From Variovorax sp. UMC13 (GTDB lineage Bacteria; Pseudomonadota; Gammaproteobacteria; Burkholderiales; Burkholderiaceae_C), in contig NZ_LZZW01000002.1 of NCBI RefSeq assembly GCF_014170375.1, positions 1 to 64,000 on the forward strand: DNA of 64,000 nucleotides, given 5' to 3'. This document shows positions 53,764 through 63,084 of the stretch, piece after piece; positions within the stretch are counted from its first letter, which is position 1, and the number at the start of each line of letters is the position of its first letter. The notes under the pieces are model-generated. The model had not been told where the DNA came from and searched no databases. It saw only the letters and a program-made list of their open reading frames with translations. The translations under genes were made by a program, and so were the position numbers.

Positions 53764-54825
53764 TCAGAAGCTGTGGCGCAGGCCCAGTTCGTAGCCGGTC
53801 ACGCTGCTGCCCAGCGCGATGGTCGGGCTGGCCAGCGAGGACGAGGACACGGCCAGGCCGCGGTTCGCGCGGTCGTCGTTGCTCACGCGGGCGATGGTGC
53901 CGTAGACCTGGGTGCGCTTGGACAGGTTGTAGCCGTAGCCCAGCGCGAACTTGTCCGAGTCGGCGTTGTCGATGTCCTTGCGCTGGAAGTGGCTGTAGGC
54001 CGCGCGGATCTCGCCGGCGCCCACGGGCACGGTCACACCCACGCCCAGCAGGTCGACGCGGCGGCCGTTGCCCTTCTCGCTGGCGTACACGATCATGGGC
54101 TTGGCGACGCCGAAGTTGTACGAGGCGCCGATGTTGGTCGACTTGTAGTCCACGCCCACGGCAGTGGTGCCGCCGCGCGTCTCGCCGTAGCCCAGGGTCA
54201 CGTTCAGCGGGCCCGAACCGTAGCCCAGGCGCAGGGCGACCGAGTCGCGCAGCGTGTCGTTGGCCACGTTCGAGACCTGTTCGCCGAAGGCGTACTGGAC
54301 CTGGCCGTAGAAGCCGCCCAGCGTGGCGGGCAGCAGGTAGTTGATGCCGTTGCTGGTGCGCTTGGGCGCGCTGCCTTCGGGCGTGCCGACCGCCGAGGAG
54401 GCGCTGCCGACCAGGTTCGAGCCGCCGATGCCGCCCACGCCGACGTCGCCGAAGGGATCGAAGGTCTCGATGTTGAGGTAGGCCGGCGACTTGTCGCGGC
54501 CCAGGCGCAGCTCGCCCAGTTCGTTGGTCGACAGGCTCACGGTCGAGCGGCGGTCGAAGGACAGGCCGGCGCTGTTGCCGTTGTCGACGTTGATGCCGGC
54601 TTCGAGCCAGAAGCCCGCGGCCAGGCCGCCGCCGAGGTCCTCGACGCCGCGGAAGCCCAGGCGGCTGCTCGACTGGCCGCCGTTGGCCAGGCCGGTGATG
54701 CTGGAATTGTCGGCCTTGATGTGGGCCAGCGAGGCGTCGAGCACACCGAAGAGCTGGACGTTGGATTGGGCGAAGGCGCCGGCGGCGGCGGTCAGGGCCG
54801 CGATGGCGACGAGAGTGTTTTTCAT
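53764..54825 (-). CDS. Gram-negative porin, Omp32 type
   Basis: A 353-residue outer-membrane porin. The signal MKNTLVAIAALTAAAGAFA ends before QSNVQLFGVLDASL, the standard first strand of beta-proteobacterial porins. LGFRGVEDLGGGLAAGFWLE and ELRLGRDKSPAYLN are family blocks; the chain ends YELGLRHSF with the terminal phenylalanine needed for assembly. It would form a trimeric 16-strand general or anion-selective channel. It is probably transcribed alone, with a hairpin after the stop. Confidence 0.93.
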   Translation of the reverse strand: MKNTLVAIAALTAAAGAFAQSNVQLFGVLDASLAHIKADNSSITGLANGGQSSSRLGFRGVEDLGGGLAAGFWLEAGINVDNGNSAGLSFDRRSTVSLSTNELGELRLGRDKSPAYLNIETFDPFGDVGVGGIGGSNLVGSASSAVGTPEGSAPKRTSNGINYLLPATLGGFYGQVQYAFGEQVSNVANDTLRDSVALRLGYGSGPLNVTLGYGETRGGTTAVGVDYKSTNIGASYNFGVAKPMIVYASEKGNGRRVDLLGVGVTVPVGAGEIRAAYSHFQRKDIDNADSDKFALGYGYNLSKRTQVYGTIARVSNDDRANRGLAVSSSSLASPTIALGSSVTGYELGLRHSF

Positions 54826-55055
54826 GGAAGTCGTTTCTTCGTTGGGGGGATGCCGGCGGCTGCTTGCGCGGGGCGCCGGACATGCGCGTGGCGCCCGTTG
54901 CCGGGCGCCTTCCGATTAGAGAAACTTTGTGTGACAACTCAGGGTAAACCCGTGCGTCGAGGGGGTAAGCAAGGCGCTTCGTCATCGGGACGTGATAGGC
55001 CCTCGGGCCCGTGTGCCGGGGCCCCGCCGCGCAGGGGCCGCGATATGCTCGATGC

Positions 55056-55709
55056 ATGATGAAGCTGCACAACTACTTTCGCTCCTCCTCCTCGTACCGC
55101 GTGCGCATCGCGCTGAACCTCAAGGGCCTGGCCTACGACTACGTGCCGGTGCACATCGCGCGCGGCGAGAACCACCAGGCGCCGTTCAACACGCTGTCGG
55201 CCGACATGCTGGTGCCGGTGCTGGAAGAGGATGCGTCGTCGGGCGGCGAACTGTTCTCGCAGTCGATGGCGATCATCGAATACCTCGACGAACTGCACCC
55301 CGAGCCGCCGCTGCTGCCGCACGACCCGGTGGGCCGCCAGCGCGTGCGCGCACTGGCGCAGATGATCGCCTGCGAGATCCACCCGATCAACAACCTGCGC
55401 GTGCTCAAGTACCTGGTGCGCGAGCTCAAGGTCGACGAGGCCGCCAAGAACGCCTGGTACCGCCACTGGGTGCGCGACGGCCTCGAAGCCTTCGAGCGCC
55501 AGCTGGCACGCCTGCCCGCCAGCCTCTACTGCTACGGCAACACGCCCACGCTGGCCGACTGCTGCCTGGTGCCGCAGATCTTCAACGCCCAGCGTTTCGA
55601 CGCCGACCTGAGCGGCCTGCCGCGCACGATGGCGGCGTATGAAGCGGCGATGCAGCTCGATGCGTTTCAACGCGCGCAACCTTCCCACTGCCCTGACGCA
55701 GAAACATGA
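55056..55709 (+). CDS. maiA: Zeta-class GST, maleylacetoacetate/maleylpyruvate isomerase
   Basis: A 217-residue glutathione-dependent isomerase. The thioredoxin-like domain starts KLHNYFRSSSSYRVRIALNL, the diagnostic SSSSYRVRIAL motif of zeta GSTs, with the active-site serines; the C-terminal helical domain contains EIHPINNLRVLKYL and TPTLADCCLVPQIFNA. It converts maleylacetoacetate to fumarylacetoacetate (tyrosine pathway) or maleylpyruvate to fumarylpyruvate (gentisate pathway). The nearby fumarylpyruvate hydrolase-like gene favours the latter (nagL-type), but the two cannot be separated by sequence reading alone. ATG ATG occurs at 55056-55061; either may start. A REP-like repeat follows the stop. 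Confidence 0.88.
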   Translation: MMKLHNYFRSSSSYRVRIALNLKGLAYDYVPVHIARGENHQAPFNTLSADMLVPVLEEDASSGGELFSQSMAIIEYLDELHPEPPLLPHDPVGRQRVRALAQMIACEIHPINNLRVLKYLVRELKVDEAAKNAWYRHWVRDGLEAFERQLARLPASLYCYGNTPTLADCCLVPQIFNAQRFDADLSGLPRTMAAYEAAMQLDAFQRAQPSHCPDAET

Positions 55710-55788
55710 CTCACCCCCGATGCGCCTTCGGCGCCTCCCCCTCCAGGGGGCGATACCAGTGGCCCGGCGAAGCCGGTTCCACGGTATC
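55710..55788. repeat. REP-like palindromic intergenic repeat
   Basis: A compact series of hairpins right after the isomerase stop: GCGCC-TTC-GGCGC (near 55722-55734), CCCCCT/AGGGGG (55737-55750), and a longer hairpin with arms GATACC (55752-55757) and GGTATC (55783-55788) enclosing GTGG/CCAC and CCGGC/GCCGG. I recall similar sequences as dispersed repeats in Comamonadaceae genomes; the window holds only this copy. Probable roles are RNA stabilisation or termination. Confidence 0.6.
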
Positions 55789-55826
55789 TCTGGCGCAGAT
55801 CCGTTCCGTGCTGATGCGGGTCGCCG

Positions 55827-56579
55827 ATGTCGCAGCTTGAGCGCCTGGACTGGCTGCAGCCCGACTGGCCCGCGCCCGCGGGCGTGCGGGCCGTCTGCAC
55901 CACGCGCGCGGGCGGCGTCTCGCAGGGCGCCTGGCGCGGGCTGAACCTCGGCGACCATGTGGGCGATGACCCGGCGCATGTGGCCGCCAACCGGGCGCAG
56001 TTGCGCGCGGCCATCGGTGCGAAGGCGGTGTTCCTGCAGCAGGTCCATGGCGCCGACGTGCTGGCGCTGCAGCCCGGCACGCCCGACGGCGCGGTGGCCG
56101 ATGCCTGCACCACCACCCACGCGGGCCTGGCCTGCACGATGATGGTGGCCGACTGCCTGCCGGTGCTGTTCACCGATGCGCAGGGCCGGCGCGTGGCGGC
56201 CGCGCATGCAGGCTGGCGCGGCCTGGCCGCGGGCGTGCTCGAGCGCAGCGTCGACAGCTTCGGTGAAGCGCGTCCCATCGCCTGGCTCGGCCCTTGCATC
56301 GGGCCGCAGGCCTTCGAGGTCGGCGACGAGGTCAAGGCCGCGTTCGAGGCGTCATCGGCCGAGGCTGGGCAATGCTTTCGCCCCACGGGCGCCCCGGGCA
56401 AGTGGTGGGCCGACCTGCCCGCGCTCGCGCGCCAGCGGCTGCGCTCGGCCGGCGTGACGGGGATCTACGGCAACGACGGCAGCGAGGCCTGGTGCACGGT
56501 GCGCAATCCGTTACGGTTTTTCTCGCACCGGCGCGACGGTGTCAGCGGGCGCTTCGCCGCCGCCATCTGGCGCGTCTGA
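55827..56579 (+). CDS. pgeF: Peptidoglycan editing factor / laccase-domain protein PgeF (YfiH)
   Basis: A 250-residue protein of the YfiH/DUF152 family. The metal-site residues are in FLQQVHGADVLAL (His), VADCLPVLF (Cys) and AAHAGWRGLAAGV (His); the end has TVRNPLRFFSHRRDGVSGRF. Members have been described as purine nucleoside phosphorylase/adenosine deaminase-type enzymes, as polyphenol oxidases, and in E. coli as a factor that removes L-Ser-containing precursors from peptidoglycan synthesis. Its last 69 bases overlap the convergent small membrane-protein gene. Confidence 0.92.
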   Translation: MSQLERLDWLQPDWPAPAGVRAVCTTRAGGVSQGAWRGLNLGDHVGDDPAHVAANRAQLRAAIGAKAVFLQQVHGADVLALQPGTPDGAVADACTTTHAGLACTMMVADCLPVLFTDAQGRRVAAAHAGWRGLAAGVLERSVDSFGEARPIAWLGPCIGPQAFEVGDEVKAAFEASSAEAGQCFRPTGAPGKWWADLPALARQRLRSAGVTGIYGNDGSEAWCTVRNPLRFFSHRRDGVSGRFAAAIWRV

Positions 56580-56819
56580 TGCCGCCTTGGCGGCGGCCGC
56601 GAGGCGCGCGGCTTCACGGGCCGCGGCTTCCTTTTCCTTCAGTGCCCGGCGCCGCGCGGGCGTGCTCATCAGGTAAACCACCAGGGACAGCGGCAGCAGG
56701 CCATAGAGTAGAAAGGTGAAGATGGCGCCCAGCACCGTGCCGTTCGTGTTGGTGGCTTCGGCCACGGCCATCATCACGGTGACGTAGAGCCAGGCGATGA
56801 TCACGAGGTAGAGAGACAT
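56511..56819 (-). CDS. Small membrane protein, function unknown
   Basis: A 102-residue protein with two predicted membrane segments (LYLVIIAWLYVTVMMAVA at about 3-20, and GTVLGAIFTFLLYGLLPLSL at about 27-46) and a cytoplasmic, Ala/Lys/Glu-rich helical tail (STPARRRALKEKEAAAREAA onwards). I do not know a named family, but I recall short proteins like this in the same place beside phaC in related bacteria. The start at 56819 gives a membrane segment right at the N-terminus; the longer open frame upstream is not convincing. The gene overlaps the convergent pgeF 3' end by 69 bases. Confidence 0.6.
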   Translation of the reverse strand: MSLYLVIIAWLYVTVMMAVAEATNTNGTVLGAIFTFLLYGLLPLSLVVYLMSTPARRRALKEKEAAAREAARLAAAAKAASDAPDGGGEAPADTVAPVREKP

Positions 56820-56931
56820 GGGATGCGAAGGAGGGAAAGAGAAAAGCTGAAATGCGCGGGCGCCGCGTTGTGGGCACCCATCGAATGCAGGATACTCAAA
56901 ATCAAAAGCAGTCCAGGAACCAGGAGAACCC

Positions 56932-58629
56932 ATGAAGCAGCAGGCCGCATCCTCCGATGCCTTCACCCCGTTCCAGGAAGCATTGACCCAAGGCTGGCAG
57001 AAGGCGTTGTCGTCCTTCCAGTCGATGGGCGCGCCCGGTGCCGCACCCGAGATACCCCGCTTGAGCTTCGCCCCCGACAAGCTCAAGGCGATCCAGGAAC
57101 AGTACGTGGCCGAGGCCGGCGAACTCTGGCGCAAGGGCATGAGCGCGCAACCTGCGGCCGACAAGCGTTTTGCCGGCGAAGCCTGGACGAGCAACCCGCT
57201 GTCGGCCTTCGCCGCCGCCGTCTACCTGCTCAATGCGCGCACGCTGCTGGGCATGGCCGACGCGGTCGAGAGCGATGCCAAAACCCGCGCCCGCCTGCGC
57301 TTCGCGATCGAGCAATGGCTCGCGGCCTCCTCGCCCAGCAACTCGCTGGCCTTCAACGCCGAGGCGCAGCAGAAGGCGCTCGAAAGCCGCGGCGAGAGCA
57401 TTGCCAAGGGCGTGCAGAACCTGGTCCATGACATCCAGCAGGGCCACCTGAGCATGACCGACGAGAGCGCCTTCGAGGTCGGCCGCAACGTCGCGACCAC
57501 CGAGGGCGCGGTGGTGTTCGAAAACGAGCTGTTCCAGCTGCTCGAGTACAAGCCGCTCACGGCCAAGGTCCACGAGCGGCCCTTCCTGCTGGTGCCGCCC
57601 TGCATCAACAAGTTCTACATCCTCGACCTGCAGCCCGAGAACTCGCTGATCCGCTATGCGGTCGAGCAGGGCCATCGGGTGTTCGTCGTGAGCTGGCGCA
57701 ACCCCGACGAGTCGATGCGCGAGTTCACCTGGGACCGCTACATCGAGGACGCGGCCATCAAGGCCATCCACGTGGTGCAGGAGATCGGTGGCAGCCCGCA
57801 GATCAACGCGCTGGGCTTCTGCGTCGGCGGCACCATCCTGGGCACCGCGCTGGCGGTGCTGGCCGCGCGCGGCGAGAAGCCGGCCGCCTCGGTCACGCTG
57901 CTGACCACGCTGCTCGACTTCCAGGACACCGGCATCCTCGACATCTTCATCGACGAGGCGATGGTCAAGCTGCGCGAGATGCAGATGGGGCAGGGCGGCC
58001 TGCTGCCGGGCATGGACCTGGCGTCGACCTTCAGCTTCCTGCGCCCCAACGACCTGGTGTGGAACTACGTGGTGGGCAACTACCTCAAGGGCGAGACCCC
58101 GCCGCCCTTCGACCTGCTCTACTGGAACAGCGACGCGACCAACCTGCCCGGCCCCTTCTACGCCTGGTACCTGCGCAACACCTACCTCGAGAACAAGCTG
58201 GCCCAGCCCAACGCGCTGACCGTCTGCGGCGAGCAGATCGACCTGGGCCGCATCGACATCCCGGCCTACATCTACGGCTCGCGCGAGGACCACATCGTGC
58301 CCATCGGCGGCGCTTATGCGTCGACGCAACTGCTGAGCGGCAAGAAGCGCTTCGTGATGGGGGCCTCGGGCCACATCGCGGGCGTGATCAACCCGCCGGC
58401 CAAGAAGAAGCGCAGCCACTGGATCCGCGAGGACGGCAAGCTACCCCAGGCGCAGTCCGAGTGGCTGGCCGGCGCGGTCGAGCATCCGGGCAGCTGGTGG
58501 ACCGACTGGTCGCAATGGCTCAAGGGCCATGCGGGCAAGCAGATCCCCGCGCCCAAGGCCTACGGCAAGGGCCGCAGCTATGTGGCTGGCGAGCCGGCGC
58601 CGGGCCGCTACGTCAAGGCCCGCGCCTGA
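56932..58629 (+). CDS. phaC: Class I poly(3-hydroxyalkanoate) synthase
   Basis: A 565-residue PHA synthase that polymerises (R)-3-hydroxyacyl-CoA on the granule surface. The lipase-like box is GFCVGG with the nucleophile Cys297; the catalytic Asp is in IYGSREDHIVP and the His in GASGHIAGV. The N-terminal domain (to about 170) and length match class I enzymes such as Cupriavidus PhaC (589). Start ATG has an AGGAG site about 7 bases upstream. The thiolase gene follows after 52 bases; phaB is not adjacent. Confidence 0.96.
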   Translation: MKQQAASSDAFTPFQEALTQGWQKALSSFQSMGAPGAAPEIPRLSFAPDKLKAIQEQYVAEAGELWRKGMSAQPAADKRFAGEAWTSNPLSAFAAAVYLLNARTLLGMADAVESDAKTRARLRFAIEQWLAASSPSNSLAFNAEAQQKALESRGESIAKGVQNLVHDIQQGHLSMTDESAFEVGRNVATTEGAVVFENELFQLLEYKPLTAKVHERPFLLVPPCINKFYILDLQPENSLIRYAVEQGHRVFVVSWRNPDESMREFTWDRYIEDAAIKAIHVVQEIGGSPQINALGFCVGGTILGTALAVLAARGEKPAASVTLLTTLLDFQDTGILDIFIDEAMVKLREMQMGQGGLLPGMDLASTFSFLRPNDLVWNYVVGNYLKGETPPPFDLLYWNSDATNLPGPFYAWYLRNTYLENKLAQPNALTVCGEQIDLGRIDIPAYIYGSREDHIVPIGGAYASTQLLSGKKRFVMGASGHIAGVINPPAKKKRSHWIREDGKLPQAQSEWLAGAVEHPGSWWTDWSQWLKGHAGKQIPAPKAYGKGRSYVAGEPAPGRYVKARA

Positions 58630-58681
58630 ACATCCTTTTCCTTTTTTTCATTCCAGCCCAAAGCAACGGAGAGCATTCATC

Positions 58682-59860
<1,179 letters not shown>

Positions 59861-59897
59861 GCGCCGGCTTCGGCGGCGGCCCGCGGGCCGGCGCTTC

Positions 59898-61022
59898 GTG
59901 AAGACGCTGGTCCTCGGCGGCTACGGCAATTTCGGCGCGCGCATCGTGCGCGCGCTGGCCGGCGACCCGGCGATCGCGCTGTGCATCGGCGGCCGCGACC
60001 TGCGGCGCGCCGAAGCACTGGCGGCCGAGGTGGGGCAGGGGGCGGTCGGCATCGCCATCGACCTCTCGTCCGCCGACTTCGCCGCGCAGTTGCGCCGGCT
60101 GGGCATCGAATTGCTGATCCACACGGCCGGCCCGTTCCAGGTGCAGGGCTATGGCGTGGCCGAGGCCGCGGCGGCGGCCGGCGCGCACTACATCGATCTC
60201 TCGGACGGGCGCCGCTTCGTCTGCGATTTTCCGGCGGCGCTCGATGCGCGCTTTCGTGCCGCCGGCCGCAGTGCCGTGTGCGGCGCGAGCACCGTGCCCG
60301 CGCTGTCCTCGGCCGTGGTCGACGAACTGGCGCGCGGCTGGCAGCGCGTCGACGTCATCGACACCTGCATCGCGCCGGCCCAGACCGCGCCGCGCGGCGA
60401 GGCCACGATGGCCGCGGTGCTGGGCTATTGCGGCGCGCCGGTCGAGGTCTGGGACCAGGGCCGCTGGCAGGCGCGGCGCGGCTGGGCCGCCCCTTCGCGC
60501 GTCCACTTCGAGCGGCTGCGGCCGCGGCTGGGTGCGCTGTGCGACATCCCCGACCTCGAACTCTTCCCGGCACGCTACGGCGTGTCGCAGCGCGTGATGT
60601 TCCGCGCCGCGCTCGAGCTGGGCTTCGCGCAGCGGGCCTTCGCCACGCTGGCTGCCCTGCGCGGGGCGGGCCTGCTGCCCGATCCCGCGCGCTGGGCGAA
60701 ATGGCTCAACAGGGCCGCGGGCACCATCGACTTCCTGGGCTCGGCACTGGGCGGCATGGTGGTGCGCGTGCAGGGCCTCGATGCGGGCGGCCGGCCGGCC
60801 CGCGTGGCCTGGCACATCGCGGCCGACGACGACCACGGGCCCGAGATCCCCTGCATGGCCGCGATCCTGCTGGCGCGTCGCTGGGCACGCGGAGAGCCCG
60901 CACCGGTGGGGGCGTTCACCAGCAGCGGCCTGCTGGCGCTGGCCGAGTTCGCGCCCGAGTTCGCGCGCTGGGGCATGGTGACCGACCTGCGCGTCGAGAC
61001 CGCATCGGAGTTCCGGCCGTGA
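59898..61022 (+). CDS. Saccharopine dehydrogenase-like NAD(P)-binding protein
   Basis: A 374-residue protein with an N-terminal Rossmann fold: TLVLGGYGNFGARIVRALAG near residues 3-22, then ALCIGGRDLRRAEALA. It resembles the saccharopine dehydrogenase NADP-binding group whose members include uncharacterised trans-acting enoyl reductase-like proteins. The middle and C-terminal parts (for example IDTCIAPAQTAPRGEATMAA) are not diagnostic. Start is GTG at 59898. It begins a run of four genes joined by ATGA/GTGA overlaps (61019, 61387, 61860). Substrate unknown. It occupies the place where phaB often follows phaA, but it is not a PhaB-type short-chain dehydrogenase. Confidence 0.75.
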   Translation: MKTLVLGGYGNFGARIVRALAGDPAIALCIGGRDLRRAEALAAEVGQGAVGIAIDLSSADFAAQLRRLGIELLIHTAGPFQVQGYGVAEAAAAAGAHYIDLSDGRRFVCDFPAALDARFRAAGRSAVCGASTVPALSSAVVDELARGWQRVDVIDTCIAPAQTAPRGEATMAAVLGYCGAPVEVWDQGRWQARRGWAAPSRVHFERLRPRLGALCDIPDLELFPARYGVSQRVMFRAALELGFAQRAFATLAALRGAGLLPDPARWAKWLNRAAGTIDFLGSALGGMVVRVQGLDAGGRPARVAWHIAADDDHGPEIPCMAAILLARRWARGEPAPVGAFTSSGLLALAEFAPEFARWGMVTDLRVETASEFRP

Positions 61023-61390
61023 ACGCAGCGTCCCGTGACATGGCCTGGCTGCGCTTCAGCCTGGTCTTCGTGTGGCTCGCGACCGCGGCGGCTAGCGTGT
61101 GGGAACTCGACGGCCAGAGCACCGAGCTGCTGGTCGCGGCCGGCGTCGGCGACCCGGCGCTGCGGCGCGGCCTGATCCTGGGCGGCGCGGCCGTCGATGC
61201 GCTGCTGGGCCTGCTGCTGTGGGCGCGGCCGACGCGCGCCGTCTACTTCGCGGCGCTGGCTGCGATGGTCGGCATGACGGTGGTCGCGACGCTGTTGCTG
61301 CCCGCGCTGTGGCTGCATCCGCTCGGGCCCCTGACCAAGAACCTGCCCATCGCCGCGGCGCTGTGGCTGCTGGCGAGCCCAAGACGATGA
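61019..61390 (+). CDS. DoxX-like small membrane protein
   Basis: A 123-residue protein with four predicted helices: WLRFSLVFVWLATAAASVWE, then GLILGGAAVDALLGLLLWAR, VYFAALAAMVGMTVVATLLL, and a final NLPIAAALWLLASPR. This four-helix arrangement resembles DoxX-like/DUF4345-type proteins. Function unknown, possibly in redox or membrane integrity. Start is GTG at 61019 overlapping the previous stop; the stop overlaps the next ATG. Confidence 0.65.
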   Translation: MNAASRDMAWLRFSLVFVWLATAAASVWELDGQSTELLVAAGVGDPALRRGLILGGAAVDALLGLLLWARPTRAVYFAALAAMVGMTVVATLLLPALWLHPLGPLTKNLPIAAALWLLASPRR

Positions 61391-61863
61391 GCCTCTACCT
61401 GACCCTCAAGTGGCTGCACATCCTGTCGAGCGTGGTGCTGGTCGGCACCGGCTTCGGCTCGGCCTACTACATGTTCTTCGCCAACCGCAGCGGCAGCGTG
61501 GCAGCGCAGGCCGTGGTGGCGCGGCTGGTGGTGCGGGCCGACTGGTGGTTCACCACGCCCACCATCGTGCTGCAGCCGGCCACCGGCCTCGCGATGGCGC
61601 ATCTGGCCGGCCTGCCGCTGAGCACGCCCTGGCTGATGCTCTCGCTGGGCCTGTTCGTCCTGGCCGGCGCCTGCTGGCTGCCCGTGGTGTGGCTGCAGCT
61701 GCAGCTGGCCGCGATGGCACAGGCGGCGGCGCGCGATGGCACGCCTCTGCCCGAACGCTTCGCCCGCTATGCGCGCTACTGGGAATGGCTGGGCTACCCG
61801 GCCTTCGTGGCGATGCTGGGCATCTTCTATCTCATGGTGGCCAAGCCGGCCCTGTTCTCGTGA
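61387..61863 (+). CDS. DUF2269-family membrane protein
   Basis: A 158-residue integral membrane protein with about four helices, starting LYLTLKWLHILSSVVLVGTG. The WLH...G.....Y arrangement and the conserved histidine in the first helix match the DUF2269 family (predicted integral membrane proteins, possibly haem- or copper-related). The middle has WWFTTPTIVLQPATGLAMAH. The ATG at 61387 is fixed by overlap with the DoxX-like gene; its stop overlaps the GTG of the PIN gene. The biochemical role is not known. Confidence 0.75.
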   Translation: MSLYLTLKWLHILSSVVLVGTGFGSAYYMFFANRSGSVAAQAVVARLVVRADWWFTTPTIVLQPATGLAMAHLAGLPLSTPWLMLSLGLFVLAGACWLPVVWLQLQLAAMAQAAARDGTPLPERFARYARYWEWLGYPAFVAMLGIFYLMVAKPALFS

Positions 61864-62309
61864 CCCCTGATCCCTCTGCCGACGACACCGCGATCGTCAT
61901 CGACACCAACATCGTGCTCGACCTGCTGGTCTTCGACGACCCGCGCTGGGCCGCGTTGCGCGCGGCGCTGGCCGCGGGCACGCTGCGGTGGCTGGCCACC
62001 GCAGCGATGCGCGTCGAGCTCGCACGCGTGCTGGGCTATCCGCTGATCGTGCGGCGGCTGGCCAAGGACGCGCGCGCGCCCGAAGCGGTGCTGGCCGCCT
62101 TCGATGCGCAGGCGCGCATCGTGCAAGAGACACCGCCGCGCGCGCGTTTCGTCTGCAAGGACCCCGACGACCAGGTCTTCATCGACCTCGCGGTGATGCA
62201 CCGTGCGCGGCTGCTGAGCAAGGACCAGGCGGTGCTGGTGATGCGCAAGCGGCTCGCGACGCTGGGTGTGACCGTGGCGCCGAGTTACGAAGCCCCGCCT
62301 GCGGGCTAG
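61860..62309 (+). CDS. PIN-domain putative toxin/ribonuclease
   Basis: A 149-residue protein of the PIN family often annotated as a toxin-antitoxin toxin component. Acidic active-site residues are visible: AIVIDTNIVLDLLVFDDPRW (first Asp, residue about 15), the conserved Glu in AAMRVELARVL, and KDPDDQVFIDLAV near the end. PIN domains cleave RNA in a metal-dependent way. Start is GTG at 61860, overlapping the DUF2269 stop. No antitoxin-like gene lies beside it; its upstream partners are membrane proteins. Its last 4 bases overlap the convergent methionine-synthase-like remnant. Confidence 0.8.
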   Translation: MTPDPSADDTAIVIDTNIVLDLLVFDDPRWAALRAALAAGTLRWLATAAMRVELARVLGYPLIVRRLAKDARAPEAVLAAFDAQARIVQETPPRARFVCKDPDDQVFIDLAVMHRARLLSKDQAVLVMRKRLATLGVTVAPSYEAPPAG

Positions 62310-62620
62310 TCGGTGCGCCAGATCTCGCGCGCCGTCTCGATCACCAGCCGCAGCTTGTTGCGCTGCGCCTCGACCGCGATGTTGTTGCCGTGCACCGTGC
62401 TCGAGAAGCCGCATTGCGGCGACAGCGCGAGCCGTTCTAGCGGCACGTACTTCGCGGCGTCGTCGATGCGGCGCTTGAGTTCGTCCTTGTCTTCCATCTC
62501 GCCGAACTTGGTGGTCACCAGGCCCAGCACCACGGTCTTGCCCTTGGGCAGGTAGCGCAGCGGCTTGAAGTCGCCCGAACGCGTGCCGTCGTAGTCCGTG
62601 AAGTGGGCCCCGAGGTCCAT
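62306..62620 (-). pseudogene. C-terminal remnant of a cobalamin-independent methionine synthase-like gene
   Basis: About 104 residues survive, with PLRYLPKGKTVVLGLVTTKF, LKRRIDDAAKYVPLERLALS and PQCGFSSTVHGN, the end of a MetE-like (5-methyltetrahydropteroyltriglutamate-homocysteine methyltransferase family) protein including a zinc-ligand type cysteine. The family is about 340-375 residues in its short form, so roughly two thirds is missing at the 5' side. Upstream of about 62620 the likeness stops and base composition falls, so the gene was cut by an insertion or rearrangement. Short in-frame ATGs (62620, 62713) exist but the product would lack the rest of the barrel. Confidence 0.8.
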
Positions 62621-63084
62621 CTCTTTCAGAGCGCCTCTGCCACGTGTCGTAGTTGCCAGCGGCGGCGTGCGTGCTCTTGACGTTGCCGCGGCAAGGTGAA
62701 TGAGCAGCAGCATGCGGTCTCGTGGTGACGGGCGATCAGGCTATGCGCCTGCTCGAGCATGTAATGTGATCGATACCGTGACGAGGACGTTTGCGTCGTG
62801 CCGCTTCGCTTGCGATTTTTCCGATCGATGTCTGCGCCCTGCGCTGCAGTCAACGCCCTCATTCGCGGATCGTCGGCGATGCAAAAGACCGCCGGCTGAA
62901 ATCGGCTCTTGGAACCTTCGCTTTGGTTTGAAAAGTCAATGGAATATCCAGCTCAAGAAGAGCACGAAATTGATATTTCTTGGTGTGAATCTCCGGTTGG
63001 TTTTGGCCATGTGCCACCAAAATTACGCGCCTGTCAGAACGTCCGCACTCTTTCGACGGCGAAGACAGCAGGGAGGAATAGAAC
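62621..63084. other. Low-GC non-coding junction segment
   Basis: About 460 bases with clearly lower GC than the rest of the window (stretches such as AATTGATATTTCTTGG near 62968). Open frames here have no coding character. It probably holds the promoter of the Rhs-type gene. No transposase, integrase or direct repeat is recognisable, so how the junction formed cannot be told. Confidence 0.55.
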
